A DNA stretch of 64,000 nucleotides, taken from Streptomyces phaeolivaceus (lineage in GTDB: Bacteria > Actinomycetota > Actinomycetes > Streptomycetales > Streptomycetaceae). The notes below the pieces were generated by a model. That model did not search any database and had not been told where the DNA came from. It worked only from the letters and a program-made list of their open reading frames with translations. The DNA is taken from assembly GCF_009184865.1 (NCBI RefSeq), contig NZ_CP045096.1, forward strand, positions 2,356,001-2,420,000. Direction: 5' to 3'. Below, piece after piece: positions 25,834 through 34,274 of this stretch (position 1 is its first letter; every line of letters begins with the position of its first letter). The translations under genes and the position numbers were made by a program.

Positions 25834-26433
25834 GTGTTCCGTAGCCGCGCCAAGAGCGAGAAGGAATCGGTCGCCGACAAGGCGCTGGCGACCGACTCCC
25901 AGCAGACCCGTGACCCGCAGGCCCCCAAGGGTCGTCCCACTCCCAAGCGGAGTGAGGCCCAGGGGCAGCGCCGAAGCGTCGCCAATACGCCGACGACCCG
26001 CAAGGAGGCCGCGAGGCGCTCCCGCGACGAGCGTCGCTCCGCGATGGAGAAGCAGCGTCAGGCGCTGGCGACCGGCGACGAGCGTTATCTGCCCGCCCGG
26101 GACAAGGGTCCCGTGCGCAGGTTCGCCCGTGACTTCGTGGACTCGCGCTTCCACATCGCGGAGTTCTTCCTGCCGCTGGCCGTGATCATCCTGGTGCTGA
26201 GCATGGTGCAGGTGGCGTCGCTGCAGAACGTCGCGCTGCTGCTGTGGCTCTTCGTGATCGTGCTGATCGTGGTCGACTCGATCAGCCTCGGGTTCCGGCT
26301 GAAGAAGCAGCTCGCCGCGCGCTTCCCCGACGCGAACAAGAAGGGCGCCGTCGCCTACGCCCTCATGCGCACCCTCCAGATGCGTCGCCTCCGGCTGCCG
26401 AAGCCGCAGGTCAAGCGCGGAGAGCGGCCCTGA
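25834..26433 (+). CDS. DUF3043 membrane protein
   Basis: 199 residues. A very basic, hydrophilic first 110 residues (RSRAKSEKES...) is followed by two closely spaced membrane helices (FFLPLAVIILVLSMVQVA; VALLLWLFVIVLIVVDSI, about 110-150) and a basic tail. This is the actinobacterial DUF3043 layout; its role is unknown. GTG at 25834 is preferred because a TANNNT box ends eight bases upstream, implying leaderless mRNA, and earlier codons have poor composition. Its stop overlaps the start of the next gene. Confidence 0.85.
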   Translation: MFRSRAKSEKESVADKALATDSQQTRDPQAPKGRPTPKRSEAQGQRRSVANTPTTRKEAARRSRDERRSAMEKQRQALATGDERYLPARDKGPVRRFARDFVDSRFHIAEFFLPLAVIILVLSMVQVASLQNVALLLWLFVIVLIVVDSISLGFRLKKQLAARFPDANKKGAVAYALMRTLQMRRLRLPKPQVKRGERP

Positions 26434-27227
26434 GCACGACCTCTTTCCCCGGTGGTGCCGCCGAGGCCTGGCTGAACCGGCTGGGCACCCTGCGTGAGGT
26501 CGTCCGGCAGGAGCTGGTGTCCCGGCAGCTCGACGAGCAGATAGCCGGCCGCTTCCCGGTCGGGCAGCGGCTGCGGGTGCTCGACGTGGGCATGGGGCAG
26601 GGCACACAGGCGCTGCGGCTGGCCCGTGCCGGGCACGCGGTGACCGGGATCGAGCGCGAGGCACGGCTGATCGCCGTGGCCCGGGAGGCGCTGGCCGCCG
26701 AGCCCGAGGGCATCCGGGGGCGGGTGCGGATCGTCGAGGGCGACGGCCGGGACACGGGGGTGCACTTCCTGCCGGGCAGTTTCGACGTGGTGCTCTGTCA
26801 TGGGGTGCTGATGTACGTCGAGGAGCCCGACGCCCTACTGGCGGGGCTGGCGCGGATGCTGGCGCCCGGGGGGCTGCTGTCGCTGCTCGTACGGAACGGC
26901 GACGCGCTCGCGATGCGGGCGGGGCTGGCCGGGGACTGGGCGGGGGCGTTGGCCGCGTTCGACACCACCGCGTACCGGAATCGGCTCGGGCTGGATGTGC
27001 GGGCGGATCGGCTCGCCGTGTTGACGGACGCGCTCGGGGGGATCGGGGCGCCGTTGCACGCGTGGTACGGGGTGCGGGTGTTCACCGACCTGGCGGCGGA
27101 CGACGCGGGGGTGCCTGCGGGGGCGGGCGACCTGGAAGTGCTGCTCGCGGCGGAGGAGCGGGCGGGGCGGACGGATCCATATCGGCAGGTGGCGGCGTTG
27201 CTGCACCTGTGCGGGGTGCGGGGCTGA
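26430..27227 (+). CDS. SAM-dependent methyltransferase, probable CTG start
   Basis: 265 residues. Class I methyltransferase core: VLDVGMGQGTQALRLARAGH (SAM loop I, near 48), GIEREARL, VEGDGRD, and DVVLCHGVLMYVEEPD. Resembles SmtA/UbiE-type enzymes; substrate unknown. No ATG, GTG or TTG lies in frame near the expected N-terminus. A CTG at 26430 overlaps the DUF3043 stop in the usual NTGA manner and has GGAGAG five bases upstream, so I take it as the start. The next GTG would delete much of the N-terminal helix. Coupled to DUF3043. Confidence 0.8.
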   Translation: MSTTSFPGGAAEAWLNRLGTLREVVRQELVSRQLDEQIAGRFPVGQRLRVLDVGMGQGTQALRLARAGHAVTGIEREARLIAVAREALAAEPEGIRGRVRIVEGDGRDTGVHFLPGSFDVVLCHGVLMYVEEPDALLAGLARMLAPGGLLSLLVRNGDALAMRAGLAGDWAGALAAFDTTAYRNRLGLDVRADRLAVLTDALGGIGAPLHAWYGVRVFTDLAADDAGVPAGAGDLEVLLAAEERAGRTDPYRQVAALLHLCGVRG

Positions 27228-27258
27228 GGGCGCCTCGTAGCTCGGGGGTGCGGGTGTC

Positions 27259-27426
27259 GTTGGCGGGTGCGGATCCGGTGGGGCTTCTCGCGCCCCTGAA
27301 AAACCCCAGGCCCCCGCGGCCCTGAAAGGCAACCGGCGGGGGGCCTGAAAAGCACGGGACGCAGCCCCGGCTTTCCAGGGGCGCGGGGAACCGCGCGAGA
27401 AGCCCCACCGGGCCGCACCCGCCAAC
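27259..27426. repeat. Long inverted repeat, family A copy 1
   Basis: Outer arms GTTGGCGGGTGCGG...GGTGGGGCTTCTCGCGC and their complement ending at 27426 bound a divergent centre. Lies between convergent stops at 27227 and 27501 and probably ends both transcripts. Copies at 31251, 43044 (half), 47482, 50622, 56761 and 61190. Confidence 0.8.
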
Positions 27427-27500
27427 GCACCCCGTCCCGCCAAATCCCTCCGCGGGATCGGGGCGGAGCCCCGTACAGGGGCCCCGCCCGTCGCGGAACG

Positions 27501-27704
27501 CTACGCGTGCAGGCTCATCGGCCCGTAGATCTCCGTCGTGTCCTCGAAGAGCCGCACCTGATCCGCGCCGCCCTCCAGCAGCGCCTTCCAGTGCTCGCCG
27601 ATCCACGACTCGGCATCCCCCTGGGTCGTGAACTCCTCGGGCTGGACCGCGGGCTGGACCTCCGCCCCGTCGGCCTTCTCGAACCGCCACAGCCATGCCG
27701 CCAT
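27501..27704 (-). CDS. Small hypothetical protein
   Basis: 67 residues beginning MAAWLWRFEKADG, with FTTQGDAESWIGEHWKALLE and ending IYGPMSLHA. No signal, helix or catalytic motif; the spacing of aromatic and acidic residues suggests a small globular alpha/beta fold. ATG at 27704 has GGAGG six bases upstream; earlier in-frame ATGs lack a ribosome site. Divergent from the cobU-type gene, a conserved streptomycete neighbour as far as I recall. Function unknown. Confidence 0.8.
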   Translation of the reverse strand: MAAWLWRFEKADGAEVQPAVQPEEFTTQGDAESWIGEHWKALLEGGADQVRLFEDTTEIYGPMSLHA

Positions 27705-27830
27705 GTGAGCCTCCGTAAGTACCGGCCCGGCACCGCACGCGCAGCACCGAGCAAGATCCGGTTCCGTCCTGAGCCTAGTCGGACGCACAAGACCTGCGGG
27801 TGTTCATCCGCGCACGGGAGACTCGGGGGT

Positions 27831-29033
27831 GTGGAACTGACATTGCTCGGCACCGGCGCTCCCGCGGGGCTGCCCCGCCCCGACTGTCCGTGCGCGGTGT
27901 GCGCGACCGCGCTCGGTGCTGCCGCGCGCGGGGCGACCGCGCTGCTCGTGGACGGCACACTGCTGCTCGACCTCACTCCGGGCGCCGCCCTGGCCGCCGC
28001 GCGCGCCGGGCACTCGCTGACCGGTGTGCGCCAGGTGTTGCTGTCGCATCCGCACGACGGGCCCGCCGTGGAGGTCCCGGCGGGACTGCCGCAGCCGGGG
28101 CGGGTGCCGGACGGGCGGGAGCTGGCGCTGCTGACCGGGCACCGGGTGCGGGCGCTGGCCCTGGACGCGCCGGGGACGGGGTACGCGGTGACCGGGCCGG
28201 GCGGGCAGCGGCTGCTGTATCTGCCGCCGGGGGGCGCGCCCGCCGGTGTGGAGGAGCGGGCGCAGCCGTACGACATGGTGCTCCTCGATGTGGTGGGGCG
28301 GCCGGACGCGCTGGCGCGGCTGCGGGCGGCGGGGGCCGTGGGGCCGACGACCGATGTCGTCGCCGTGCACCTCGACCACGGTGTGCCGCCGGACGGCGAG
28401 TTGCCGCGCCGGCTCGCGGCGGCGGGCGCGCGCGCCGTGCCCGACGGGACGACGCTGGCGGTGGGCGCCTACCAGGACGTGCCCGACGTACCGCGCCGCA
28501 CGCTGGTGCTCGGCGGGGCGCGGTCCGGGAAGTCGGTGGAGGCCGAACGGCGGCTGGAGGCGTTCCCCGACGTGCTGTACGTGGCGACGGGCGGGACGCG
28601 GGGCGGGGACGGGGAGTGGGCCGAGCGGGTCGCCGTCCACCGGGAGCGGCGCCCCGGCACCTGGAGCACGGCCGAGACCTGCGATCTCGTCCCGCTGCTC
28701 AAGGACGACGAGGGGGCGCCGCTGCTCATCGACTGTCTGTCGCTGTGGCTGACCGACGCGATGGACTCGGTGGGGGCGTGGGACGACGCGGAGTGGGCCG
28801 GTGGTGGGGAGCGCGCGCTCCGGGCGCGTGTCACCGAGCTGACCGTGGCCGTACGGCACACGCGCCGCACGGTGGTCGCCGTCTCCAACGAGGTCGGCTC
28901 CGGCATCGTCCCCGCCACCGCCTCCGGCCGCCGCTACCGCGACGAACTCGGGCGTCTGAACACGGCCTTCGCGAACGAGTGCGAGCACGTGCTGCTTGTG
29001 GTGGCGGGGCAGGCCCTGTCGCTACGGGGCTGA
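27831..29033 (+). CDS. cobU: Adenosylcobinamide kinase/GTP guanylyltransferase with N-terminal metallo-hydrolase-like domain
   Basis: 400 residues. The C-terminal half (222-400) is CobU: P-loop GGARSGKS (227-234), LYVATGG, HRERRPGTWST, LLIDCLSLWLTD, VSNEVGSGIVP, FRDELGRLNT-like segment (here YRDELGRLNTAFANECE). It phosphorylates adenosylcobinamide and adds GMP in cobalamin nucleotide-loop assembly. The N-terminal 220 residues look like a degenerate PhnP-type metallo-beta-lactamase fold: LGTGAPAGLPRPDCPCAVC, but the HxHxDH site is reduced to SHPHDG. GTG at 27831. Works with cobT and cobS nearby, though not in one operon. Confidence 0.92.
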   Translation: MELTLLGTGAPAGLPRPDCPCAVCATALGAAARGATALLVDGTLLLDLTPGAALAAARAGHSLTGVRQVLLSHPHDGPAVEVPAGLPQPGRVPDGRELALLTGHRVRALALDAPGTGYAVTGPGGQRLLYLPPGGAPAGVEERAQPYDMVLLDVVGRPDALARLRAAGAVGPTTDVVAVHLDHGVPPDGELPRRLAAAGARAVPDGTTLAVGAYQDVPDVPRRTLVLGGARSGKSVEAERRLEAFPDVLYVATGGTRGGDGEWAERVAVHRERRPGTWSTAETCDLVPLLKDDEGAPLLIDCLSLWLTDAMDSVGAWDDAEWAGGGERALRARVTELTVAVRHTRRTVVAVSNEVGSGIVPATASGRRYRDELGRLNTAFANECEHVLLVVAGQALSLRG

Positions 29034-29933
29034 GGGAGCGCCGCCGGTCCGTTCTCGTGGGGTCGCGGGGGCGGTCGGGTGCGTCGTGCGGCGCGCGATG
29101 ATGCGGTGTGCGCGGGGCGGGAGGGGGGCGCAGGCGCGGCGGACCAGCACTTCGTAGCCCAGGGACGCCAGTTCGGCGAGCAGATTGCGCAGGGGCATGA
29201 GGTGGAGGGGGCGCGGGCGGTCGGACGGTTTCCACAGCCGCCGTCCGCCGCCGGGCAGTGTGCCGAACGGGCGGGCCGGGTCCGGGACTTCGAGGAGGAG
29301 ATGGCCGCCGGGGCGCAACACCGCGCGGGCGGCCCGGAGTTCCGCACGGGGGTCGGTGGTGTGTTCGAGGTGGTGGAGCATGCTGACCACGTCGTAGCGG
29401 GCGCGCAGCCGCGCGGTGATCTCCGGGTCGGTGAGCAGCCCCTGATGCGCCTCCTCCACCCGCCCGGCCTCCCACGCCGCCTCGACCCTCGGGGTCGCGT
29501 CGAGGCCGTCGAAGGAGGTGTACGGGTGGATCGCGCGCGCGGCCTCCGGGAAGTGGCCGTGGCCGGTGCCGACGTCGAGCCAGCTCTCCGGCTCCGGGTA
29601 CGGCAGCAGCGCGCGGGCCGCGCCCCGGAGGTGCCGGCGCCGGCGGCGCCCGACGGGGTTCGGGCCGAGGTCGTCCTCGACGGCGTGCTGGTGCTGCCGC
29701 AGCAGCAGCCCGTCCGTCGTGGGCCGGGGGTTCTGGAAGGCGTGCGCGCAGTCCCGGCACTCGTCCACCACGAACGTGCCCGGCGTGCGCCGCCTCCCCT
29801 CCGGCGCACGCACCCGCGTACGCAACTGCCGTGAGCCGCACCACGGGCAGTCGCTCCGGCGCGGTTCGTGGAAGGGGTCGACTCCCGGTTCTCCGGTGAA
29901 GGGGCCGGGCTCCGGCCGCGGGGTGGGGGACAT
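29022..29933 (-). CDS. SAM-dependent methyltransferase with N-terminal zinc-ribbon-like motif
   Basis: 303 residues. N-terminal CPWCGSRQ...CRDC (about 25-60) forms a four-Cys ribbon, followed by FQNPRP. The class I methyltransferase core follows: WLDVGTGHGHFPEAARA (near 115), YDVVSMLHHLEHTTDP and LRPGGHLLLEVPDP. Such ribbon-methyltransferase fusions act on sugars or small metabolites; the substrate here is unknown. ATG at 29933 has AGGAG six bases upstream and is preferred over ATGs at 29963 and 30014. Its 3' end overlaps the convergent cobU gene by 12 bases, stop to stop. Confidence 0.85.
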   Translation of the reverse strand: MSPTPRPEPGPFTGEPGVDPFHEPRRSDCPWCGSRQLRTRVRAPEGRRRTPGTFVVDECRDCAHAFQNPRPTTDGLLLRQHQHAVEDDLGPNPVGRRRRRHLRGAARALLPYPEPESWLDVGTGHGHFPEAARAIHPYTSFDGLDATPRVEAAWEAGRVEEAHQGLLTDPEITARLRARYDVVSMLHHLEHTTDPRAELRAARAVLRPGGHLLLEVPDPARPFGTLPGGGRRLWKPSDRPRPLHLMPLRNLLAELASLGYEVLVRRACAPLPPRAHRIIARRTTHPTAPATPRERTGGAPSAP

Positions 29934-30092
29934 GGCGGCTCCTGGGACAGCGGGGCGGGACATGGGGACATTCGCCTCAAAAAGGTACGTAGGCGGTCGC
30001 CGTCCCGGTCGCAATGACGTGCCCGTGGCGCGCGGGGACGTCCGTACGTCCCGGGGTCACGGTGTGGCGCTGTCGTGTTCGATCGCTGCCGG

Positions 30093-30098
30093 TACTGT
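30093..30098 (+). promoter_or_regulatory. -10 box of leaderless cobT mRNA
   Basis: TACTGT, seven bases before the ATG at 30106; no ribosome site. No cobalamin riboswitch precedes it. Confidence 0.5.
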
Positions 30099-30105
30099 TC
30101 GGCGA

Positions 30106-31227
30106 ATGAGCTCGCTTAATCTCGACGACTTCACCGATCTGATCGAGCGCCCCGACGGTGGGGTGCGCCGCGACGCCGAGGCGCGGCGGGAGCGGCAGAT
30201 CGTGCCACCCGGGGCGCTGGGCCGTCTCGACGAACTCGGTGAATGGCTGGCGGCGGCGCAGTCGGCGGTGCCGGTGCGGCCGATCCGACAGGCCCGCGCG
30301 GTGCTGTTCGCGGGCGACCACGGGATCGCCGAACTCGGCGTCTCCGCGCGGGCCGCGGGCACCGCGGACCAGCTGGTGCGGGCCGTCCTCGACGGCAGCA
30401 GCCCGATGGCGGTGCTGGCCCGGCAGCTCGACGTCCCCGTACGCGTGGTGGATCTCGCGCTCGACTGCGACCCCGAGGCGCTGCCCGCCGAGGTCGTACG
30501 GCACCGGGTGCGGCGCGGGTCCGGGCGGATCGACATCGAGGACGCGCTGACGCCGGAGGAGGCGGAGGCGGCGTTCCGGGTGGGCGTCGCCCTCGCGGAC
30601 GAGGAGGCGGACTCCGGGACGGATCTCGTCGTCCTCGGCGATGTGAGCGTCGGCGGGACCACGGCGGCGGCCGTCCTCGTCGCCGGGCTGTGCGGGACCG
30701 ACGCGTCCGTGGTCACCGGGCGCGGTGGGCGGGCGATCGACGATCTGGCGTGGATGCGCAAGTGCGCGGCCGTACGGGACTCGCTGCGGCGGGCCCGGCC
30801 GGTGCTCGGGGACCAGTTGCAGCTGCTGGCGACGGTGGGCGGGGCGGATCTCGCCGCGATGACCGGGTTCCTGTTGCAGAGCGCGGTGCGGAAGACGCCG
30901 GTGATCCTGGACGGCGTGGTGTCGGCGGCGTGTGCGCTGGTCGCCCAGCGGGTCGCGTTCCGGGCGCCGGACTGGTGGCTGGCCGGGCAGAGCAGCGGGG
31001 AGCCGGCGCAGGCCAAGGCGCTGGACCGGATGGCCATCGAGCCGCTGCTCGACCATGGGGTGAAGGTCGGCGAAGGGGTGGGGGCGCTGCTGGCGCTGCC
31101 GCTGGTCCGGGCCGCGGCGTCCCTGTCGGCGGAGCTGCCGGAACGGGAGTCGGCGGGACCGGCGGAGCCGGTGGAAGCCGCGGTGGCCGAGGAGAAGGAT
31201 CTCGCCGCGGAGTACGACGCGACGTAG
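30106..31227 (+). CDS. cobT: Nicotinate-nucleotide--dimethylbenzimidazole phosphoribosyltransferase
   Basis: 373 residues, close to the usual CobT length. It makes alpha-ribazole phosphate for the lower ligand of cobalamin. Motifs: FAGDHGIAELGVSA (near 68), GSSPMAVLARQ, VLGDVSVGGTTAAA, GGADLAAMTGF, ILDGVVSAACAL and the C-terminal KVGEGVGALLALP with the catalytic Glu near 327. The extreme C-terminus is an acidic tail. ATG at 30106 (MSSLNLDDFTDLI) with a TANNNT box just upstream. Expressed separately from cobU and cobS in this window. Confidence 0.95.
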   Translation: MSSLNLDDFTDLIERPDGGVRRDAEARRERQIVPPGALGRLDELGEWLAAAQSAVPVRPIRQARAVLFAGDHGIAELGVSARAAGTADQLVRAVLDGSSPMAVLARQLDVPVRVVDLALDCDPEALPAEVVRHRVRRGSGRIDIEDALTPEEAEAAFRVGVALADEEADSGTDLVVLGDVSVGGTTAAAVLVAGLCGTDASVVTGRGGRAIDDLAWMRKCAAVRDSLRRARPVLGDQLQLLATVGGADLAAMTGFLLQSAVRKTPVILDGVVSAACALVAQRVAFRAPDWWLAGQSSGEPAQAKALDRMAIEPLLDHGVKVGEGVGALLALPLVRAAASLSAELPERESAGPAEPVEAAVAEEKDLAAEYDAT

Positions 31228-31250
31228 GCCTCGGGCCCCGGGGTTCGTTG

Positions 31251-31367
31251 TCGGGTGCGGGTGGGTGGGGCTTCTCGCGCAGTTCCCCGCGCCCCTGAAA
31301 CAGCAGGGGCCGTTGCTTTCCGGGGCGCGGGGAACTGCGCGGCCAGCCCCCACTCACCCGCGCCCGA
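31251..31367. repeat. Long inverted repeat, family A copy 2
   Basis: Arms TCGGGTGCGGGTGGG...TCGCGCAGTTCCCCGCGCCC and complement, starting 24 bases after the cobT stop. Probable terminator. Confidence 0.8.
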
Positions 31368-31398
31368 AATCGAAACCCGCCCCCTAAGATCCCATTTC

Positions 31399-32460
31399 AT
31401 GGGAAACGTCCGGTCTCGGCGGGCCGCCGCGTTCGCCGTCCGGTATTTGCGGGTCGTCGCGTTCGTCAACTTCCTCGGGGCCGTGTGGGTGTCGCTGGGC
31501 CAGGACCTGCGGCGGCACAACACGGAGGACTACTTCACGCCGTACCTGCTGACGGCAGGATTCGCGACGGGCGTGTTCACGACGTTCCTGGCGATCACCA
31601 TGCGGCGCCGCAAGCGGGCGGCGTGGATTCTGAACGTGGTGCTGGGCGGGCTGTTCCTGCTGCTGTTCCTGTTCGCGATGGCGTTCGCGGAGATCAGGCA
31701 GCACGCCCAGAACTGGGTGTCCACCGCGCTCACCGCCGCCTTCGTGGCCTCGCTGCTCGTCGGGCGGCGCGAGTTCTACGCGAAGGGCGACCGGTCGAAC
31801 CCCCGGCTCGCCGCGGCCGTCGGCGTCGGCGGACTGCTCGTGTGCTCCCTGCTCGCCACGCTCCTCGTCACCGTCACCAACGAGGCCGACGACGCGCACC
31901 GCTCGTCGTTCTGGGACCGCTGGGGGTGCGGGGCCCTGCGGCTGGTGTCGGTCGCCGCCGACGACTCCGGCTTCGTCGGGATCACCACGCCCACCTGGGT
32001 GAACGTCGTCATCAACATCCTCAGCACCCTGCTCGTCCTCGCCGTGTTCTACGCCGCCTTCCGCTCCCGTCGCGCCGTCGACCCGCTCACCGAGGACGAC
32101 GAGGCGAGGCTGCGGGCGCTGCTGGAGCGGAACGGCGACCGGGACTCCCTCGGCTACTTCGCCCTGCGGCGGGAGAAGAGCGTCGTGTGGTCGCCCACGG
32201 GCAAGGCGGGCATCGCCTATCGCGTGCTGGGCGGGGTCTCGCTCGCCTCCGGTGACCCGATCGGCGATCCCGAGGCCTGGCCCGGCGCCATCGAGCCCTG
32301 GCTCGCCGAGGCGCGGGCGCACGGCTGGATCCCGGCGGTGATGGGCGCGGGCGAGGAGGAGCTGCCGTGGTGGGACTCGCCGCGTATCTGGGATGGCGCC
32401 ACCGGGCGTATGCCACGGCGGGCGCGGTGGTCGTGGCGATGGTCGTCGAGGTGCTGGTGA
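31399..32460 (+). pseudogene. Truncated lysyl-phosphatidylglycerol synthase-like (MprF/LysX-type) membrane protein
   Basis: 353 residues. The N-terminal part has six predicted helices (for example LRVVAFVNFLGAVWVSLG; VVLGGLFLLLFLFAMAFAE; VVINILSTLLVLAVFYAAF), then SLGYFALRREKSVVWSPTG and YRVLGGVSLASGDPIGDPEAWPGA, the opening of the DUF2156 acyltransferase-like domain. Family members are nearly 600 residues. Here, after AVMGAGEE (near 318), the sequence changes abruptly to EELPWWDSPRIW and an Arg/Trp-rich tail before a TGA. The missing part contains the catalytic region, so this looks like a deletion that joined it out of frame to the next small frame (32367). Product, if made, is unlikely to be active. 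Confidence 0.65.
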
Positions 32461-32684
32461 AGGAGAACCTCGCGGGCAGGGAGCATCTGGCGGCGATCGC
32501 GGCGGTGCTGGTGGTGTGCGGGGCCGAGGCCGTACGTCAGCGGCGCTCCGGCGGGTCGGGCGGGCCCGGTCGGTCGGCGGGAGCGGACGGACGTGACGGG
32601 CCCGACGGGCCGGGGGGCAGCGCGGGGCGGGCGGCCGACTTCAGCGCGGGCGGCTCGTCCGGGGTGCCGCCGATCCAGTCCTGA
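32367..32684 (+). CDS. Small membrane-type hypothetical protein, 3' end uncertain
   Basis: 105 residues from GTG at 32367, with AGGAGG eight bases upstream. The first 60 residues are hydrophobic and plausible: GLAAYLGWRHRAYATAGAVV, MVVEVLVKENLAGREHL, AAIAAVLVVCGAEAV. From about residue 62 onward the frame is Gly/Ser/Asp-rich and lies antisense to the 3' end of the next gene. It begins inside the damaged end of the preceding gene, so it is either a real small gene whose leader was exposed by the deletion or a remnant of a larger one. Confidence 0.45.
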   Translation: MVGLAAYLGWRHRAYATAGAVVVAMVVEVLVKENLAGREHLAAIAAVLVVCGAEAVRQRRSGGSGGPGRSAGADGRDGPDGPGGSAGRAADFSAGGSSGVPPIQS

Positions 32685-33391
32685 AGGCGGCGGCTGGGGC
32701 CCGTCCAGCGACGGTCGTGGCGGTAGGCGCGTTTCCAGGAGCGGGCGCGGGCGCGCGGGCGACGGCGGTAGAAGCGGCGGGCCCAGGCGGAGGTGGGGCG
32801 GGCCAGCCTGATCGCCCCGACGAGGGCGATGAACGGGATGACCACCCCGAAGATCGCCGTGCGGGTCTTGCCCTTGGCGAGCGCGATCAGGGCGATGAGG
32901 AAGTTCGAGCCCATGGTGGCCATGACGGCGCCCCGGTCCTGGAGTTCCTCGTCGTCGAGGTCGTTGACGCCGAACGGGAGGAAGCCGACCAGCATCAGGC
33001 CCACCAGGGCGGCCGTCAGCACCACCACCTCGACGCTCTGCCGGCCCGCCTCGCTCCAGTACACGTCGTCGAGGTGCAGGATCAGCGCGAACTCGTCCAG
33101 CACCAGGCCCACACCCATGCCGAACAGCACGGCGGACAGCAGCGCGCCGAAGCCGTGCCCGTCCCCGGCGACCGAGCCGAAGCCGCCGATGACGGTGAGG
33201 ACGACTCCGGGGACGACATGGTGGATGTGGACGCCGCCGCTGCCGCTGATGTTGCGGAAGGGGCCCTTGCCCGCGCGGATGAGGCGGGTGATGACCCGGG
33301 TGATCAGGAACGTGAGGATGAACGCGGTGAGCGCGAGAAGCAGCGGCAGTTTGCCCGGCTCGATGATGTTCCGCTCCCACCAGTGACCCAT
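32537..33391 (-). CDS. Integral membrane protein of unknown function
   Basis: 284 residues with six or seven helices (LPLLLALTAFILTFLITRVI; VVPGVVLTVIGGFGSVAG; LLSAVLFGMGVGLVLDEFAL; VVLTAALVGLMLVGFLPFG; NFLIALIALAKG; FGVVIPFIALVGAIRLA). A short HIHH segment and the acidic LDEF/LDDVYW motif in the helical core could bind a metal. The C-terminal 80 residues are basic then Pro-rich and cytoplasmic. ATG at 33391. Divergent from cobS. I recognise a conserved actinobacterial type but no function. Confidence 0.85.
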   Translation of the reverse strand: MGHWWERNIIEPGKLPLLLALTAFILTFLITRVITRLIRAGKGPFRNISGSGGVHIHHVVPGVVLTVIGGFGSVAGDGHGFGALLSAVLFGMGVGLVLDEFALILHLDDVYWSEAGRQSVEVVVLTAALVGLMLVGFLPFGVNDLDDEELQDRGAVMATMGSNFLIALIALAKGKTRTAIFGVVIPFIALVGAIRLARPTSAWARRFYRRRPRARARSWKRAYRHDRRWTGPSRRLQDWIGGTPDEPPALKSAARPALPPGPSGPSRPSAPADRPGPPDPPERR

Positions 33392-33449
33392 ATGCGCACT
33401 TTATCCAGCACTGCCCCCGGGCGCCGCCGAGCCCGCCGGCTCCGCCGGG

Positions 33450-33455
33450 TAGCCT
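33450..33455 (+). promoter_or_regulatory. -10 box of leaderless cobS mRNA
   Basis: TAGCCT, six bases before the GTG at 33462. Confidence 0.5.
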
Positions 33456-33461
33456 GCGCCG

Positions 33462-34274
33462 GTGCCCACGCCCCCCGAGCCCTCCCCTTCGTCCTCCGCG
33501 CCCACGCTCGCCGACGGTCTGCGGTTCGCCTTCGGCACCCTGACCGTGCTGCCGGTGACCGTGCGCCGCTGGGACCGCGAGGCGGCGCGCGCCGGAATGC
33601 TGTGCGCGCCCGTCGCCGGGCTGGCGGTGGGCCTGGCCTCGGCCGCGCTCGGCGGGCTGCTGCTGCTCCTGGGCGCCGGTCCCCTGCTCGCCGCCGTGGC
33701 CTCCGCCGCCGTACCGGCCGCGCTCACCCGGGGCCTCCATCTGGACGGCCTCGCCGACACCGCCGACGGTCTCGGCAGCGGCAAGCCCGCCGAGGACGCC
33801 CTGCGGATCATGAAGCAGTCGGACATCGGGCCGTTCGGGGTCATCACCCTCGTGCTCGTCCTGCTGGCCCAGGTCGCCGCGCTCGCCGAGGCGTACGGCG
33901 AGTCCTGGGCGCTGGGCGCGCTCGCGGCGGCCGTCTCGGCGACCGTCGCGCGGCTGGCCCTGACCCTGGCCGCGCGCGCCGGCGTACCCGCCGCCCGGCC
34001 CGAGGGGCTGGGGGCGGCGGTGGCGGGCGTGGTGCCGGTGCGGGGCGCGCTGCTGGTGGCCGTCGCGGTCGGGTGCGCGGCGGCGGGCGCGGGGGCGCTC
34101 TTCGGGCCGTACGACATCGGCCGTACGGTCCTCGCGGTCGTCCTCGGCTGTGGTGCCGCCGCACTCCTCCTGCGGCACTGCGTACGGCGGTTCGGCGGTG
34201 TCACCGGTGATGTGTTCGGCGGCCTCGCGGAGACGGCGGCGACGGCGGCGCTCGTCGTGTTCGCCCTCGGGTGA
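33462..34274 (+). CDS. cobS: Adenosylcobinamide-GDP ribazoletransferase (cobalamin synthase)
   Basis: 270 residues, multi-helix membrane enzyme that joins adenosylcobinamide-GDP with alpha-ribazole (phosphate) at the last step of cobalamin assembly. Signature: TRGLHLDGLADTADGLGSG followed by RIMKQSDIGPFGV, with acidic metal-binding residues. The C-terminal GGVTGDVFGGLAE motif is also present. GTG at 33462 follows a TANNNT box by six bases. Its stop (34272-34274) abuts the stop of the convergent GH114 gene with no bases between, so transcripts must interfere or overlap. Confidence 0.95.
   Translation: MPTPPEPSPSSSAPTLADGLRFAFGTLTVLPVTVRRWDREAARAGMLCAPVAGLAVGLASAALGGLLLLLGAGPLLAAVASAAVPAALTRGLHLDGLADTADGLGSGKPAEDALRIMKQSDIGPFGVITLVLVLLAQVAALAEAYGESWALGALAAAVSATVARLALTLAARAGVPAARPEGLGAAVAGVVPVRGALLVAVAVGCAAAGAGALFGPYDIGRTVLAVVLGCGAAALLLRHCVRRFGGVTGDVFGGLAETAATAALVVFALG

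Noticed and set aside
30014..30105. Cobalamin riboswitch before cobT
   Set aside because: No B12-box-like sequence or long structured leader; a -10 box sits right at the start codon.
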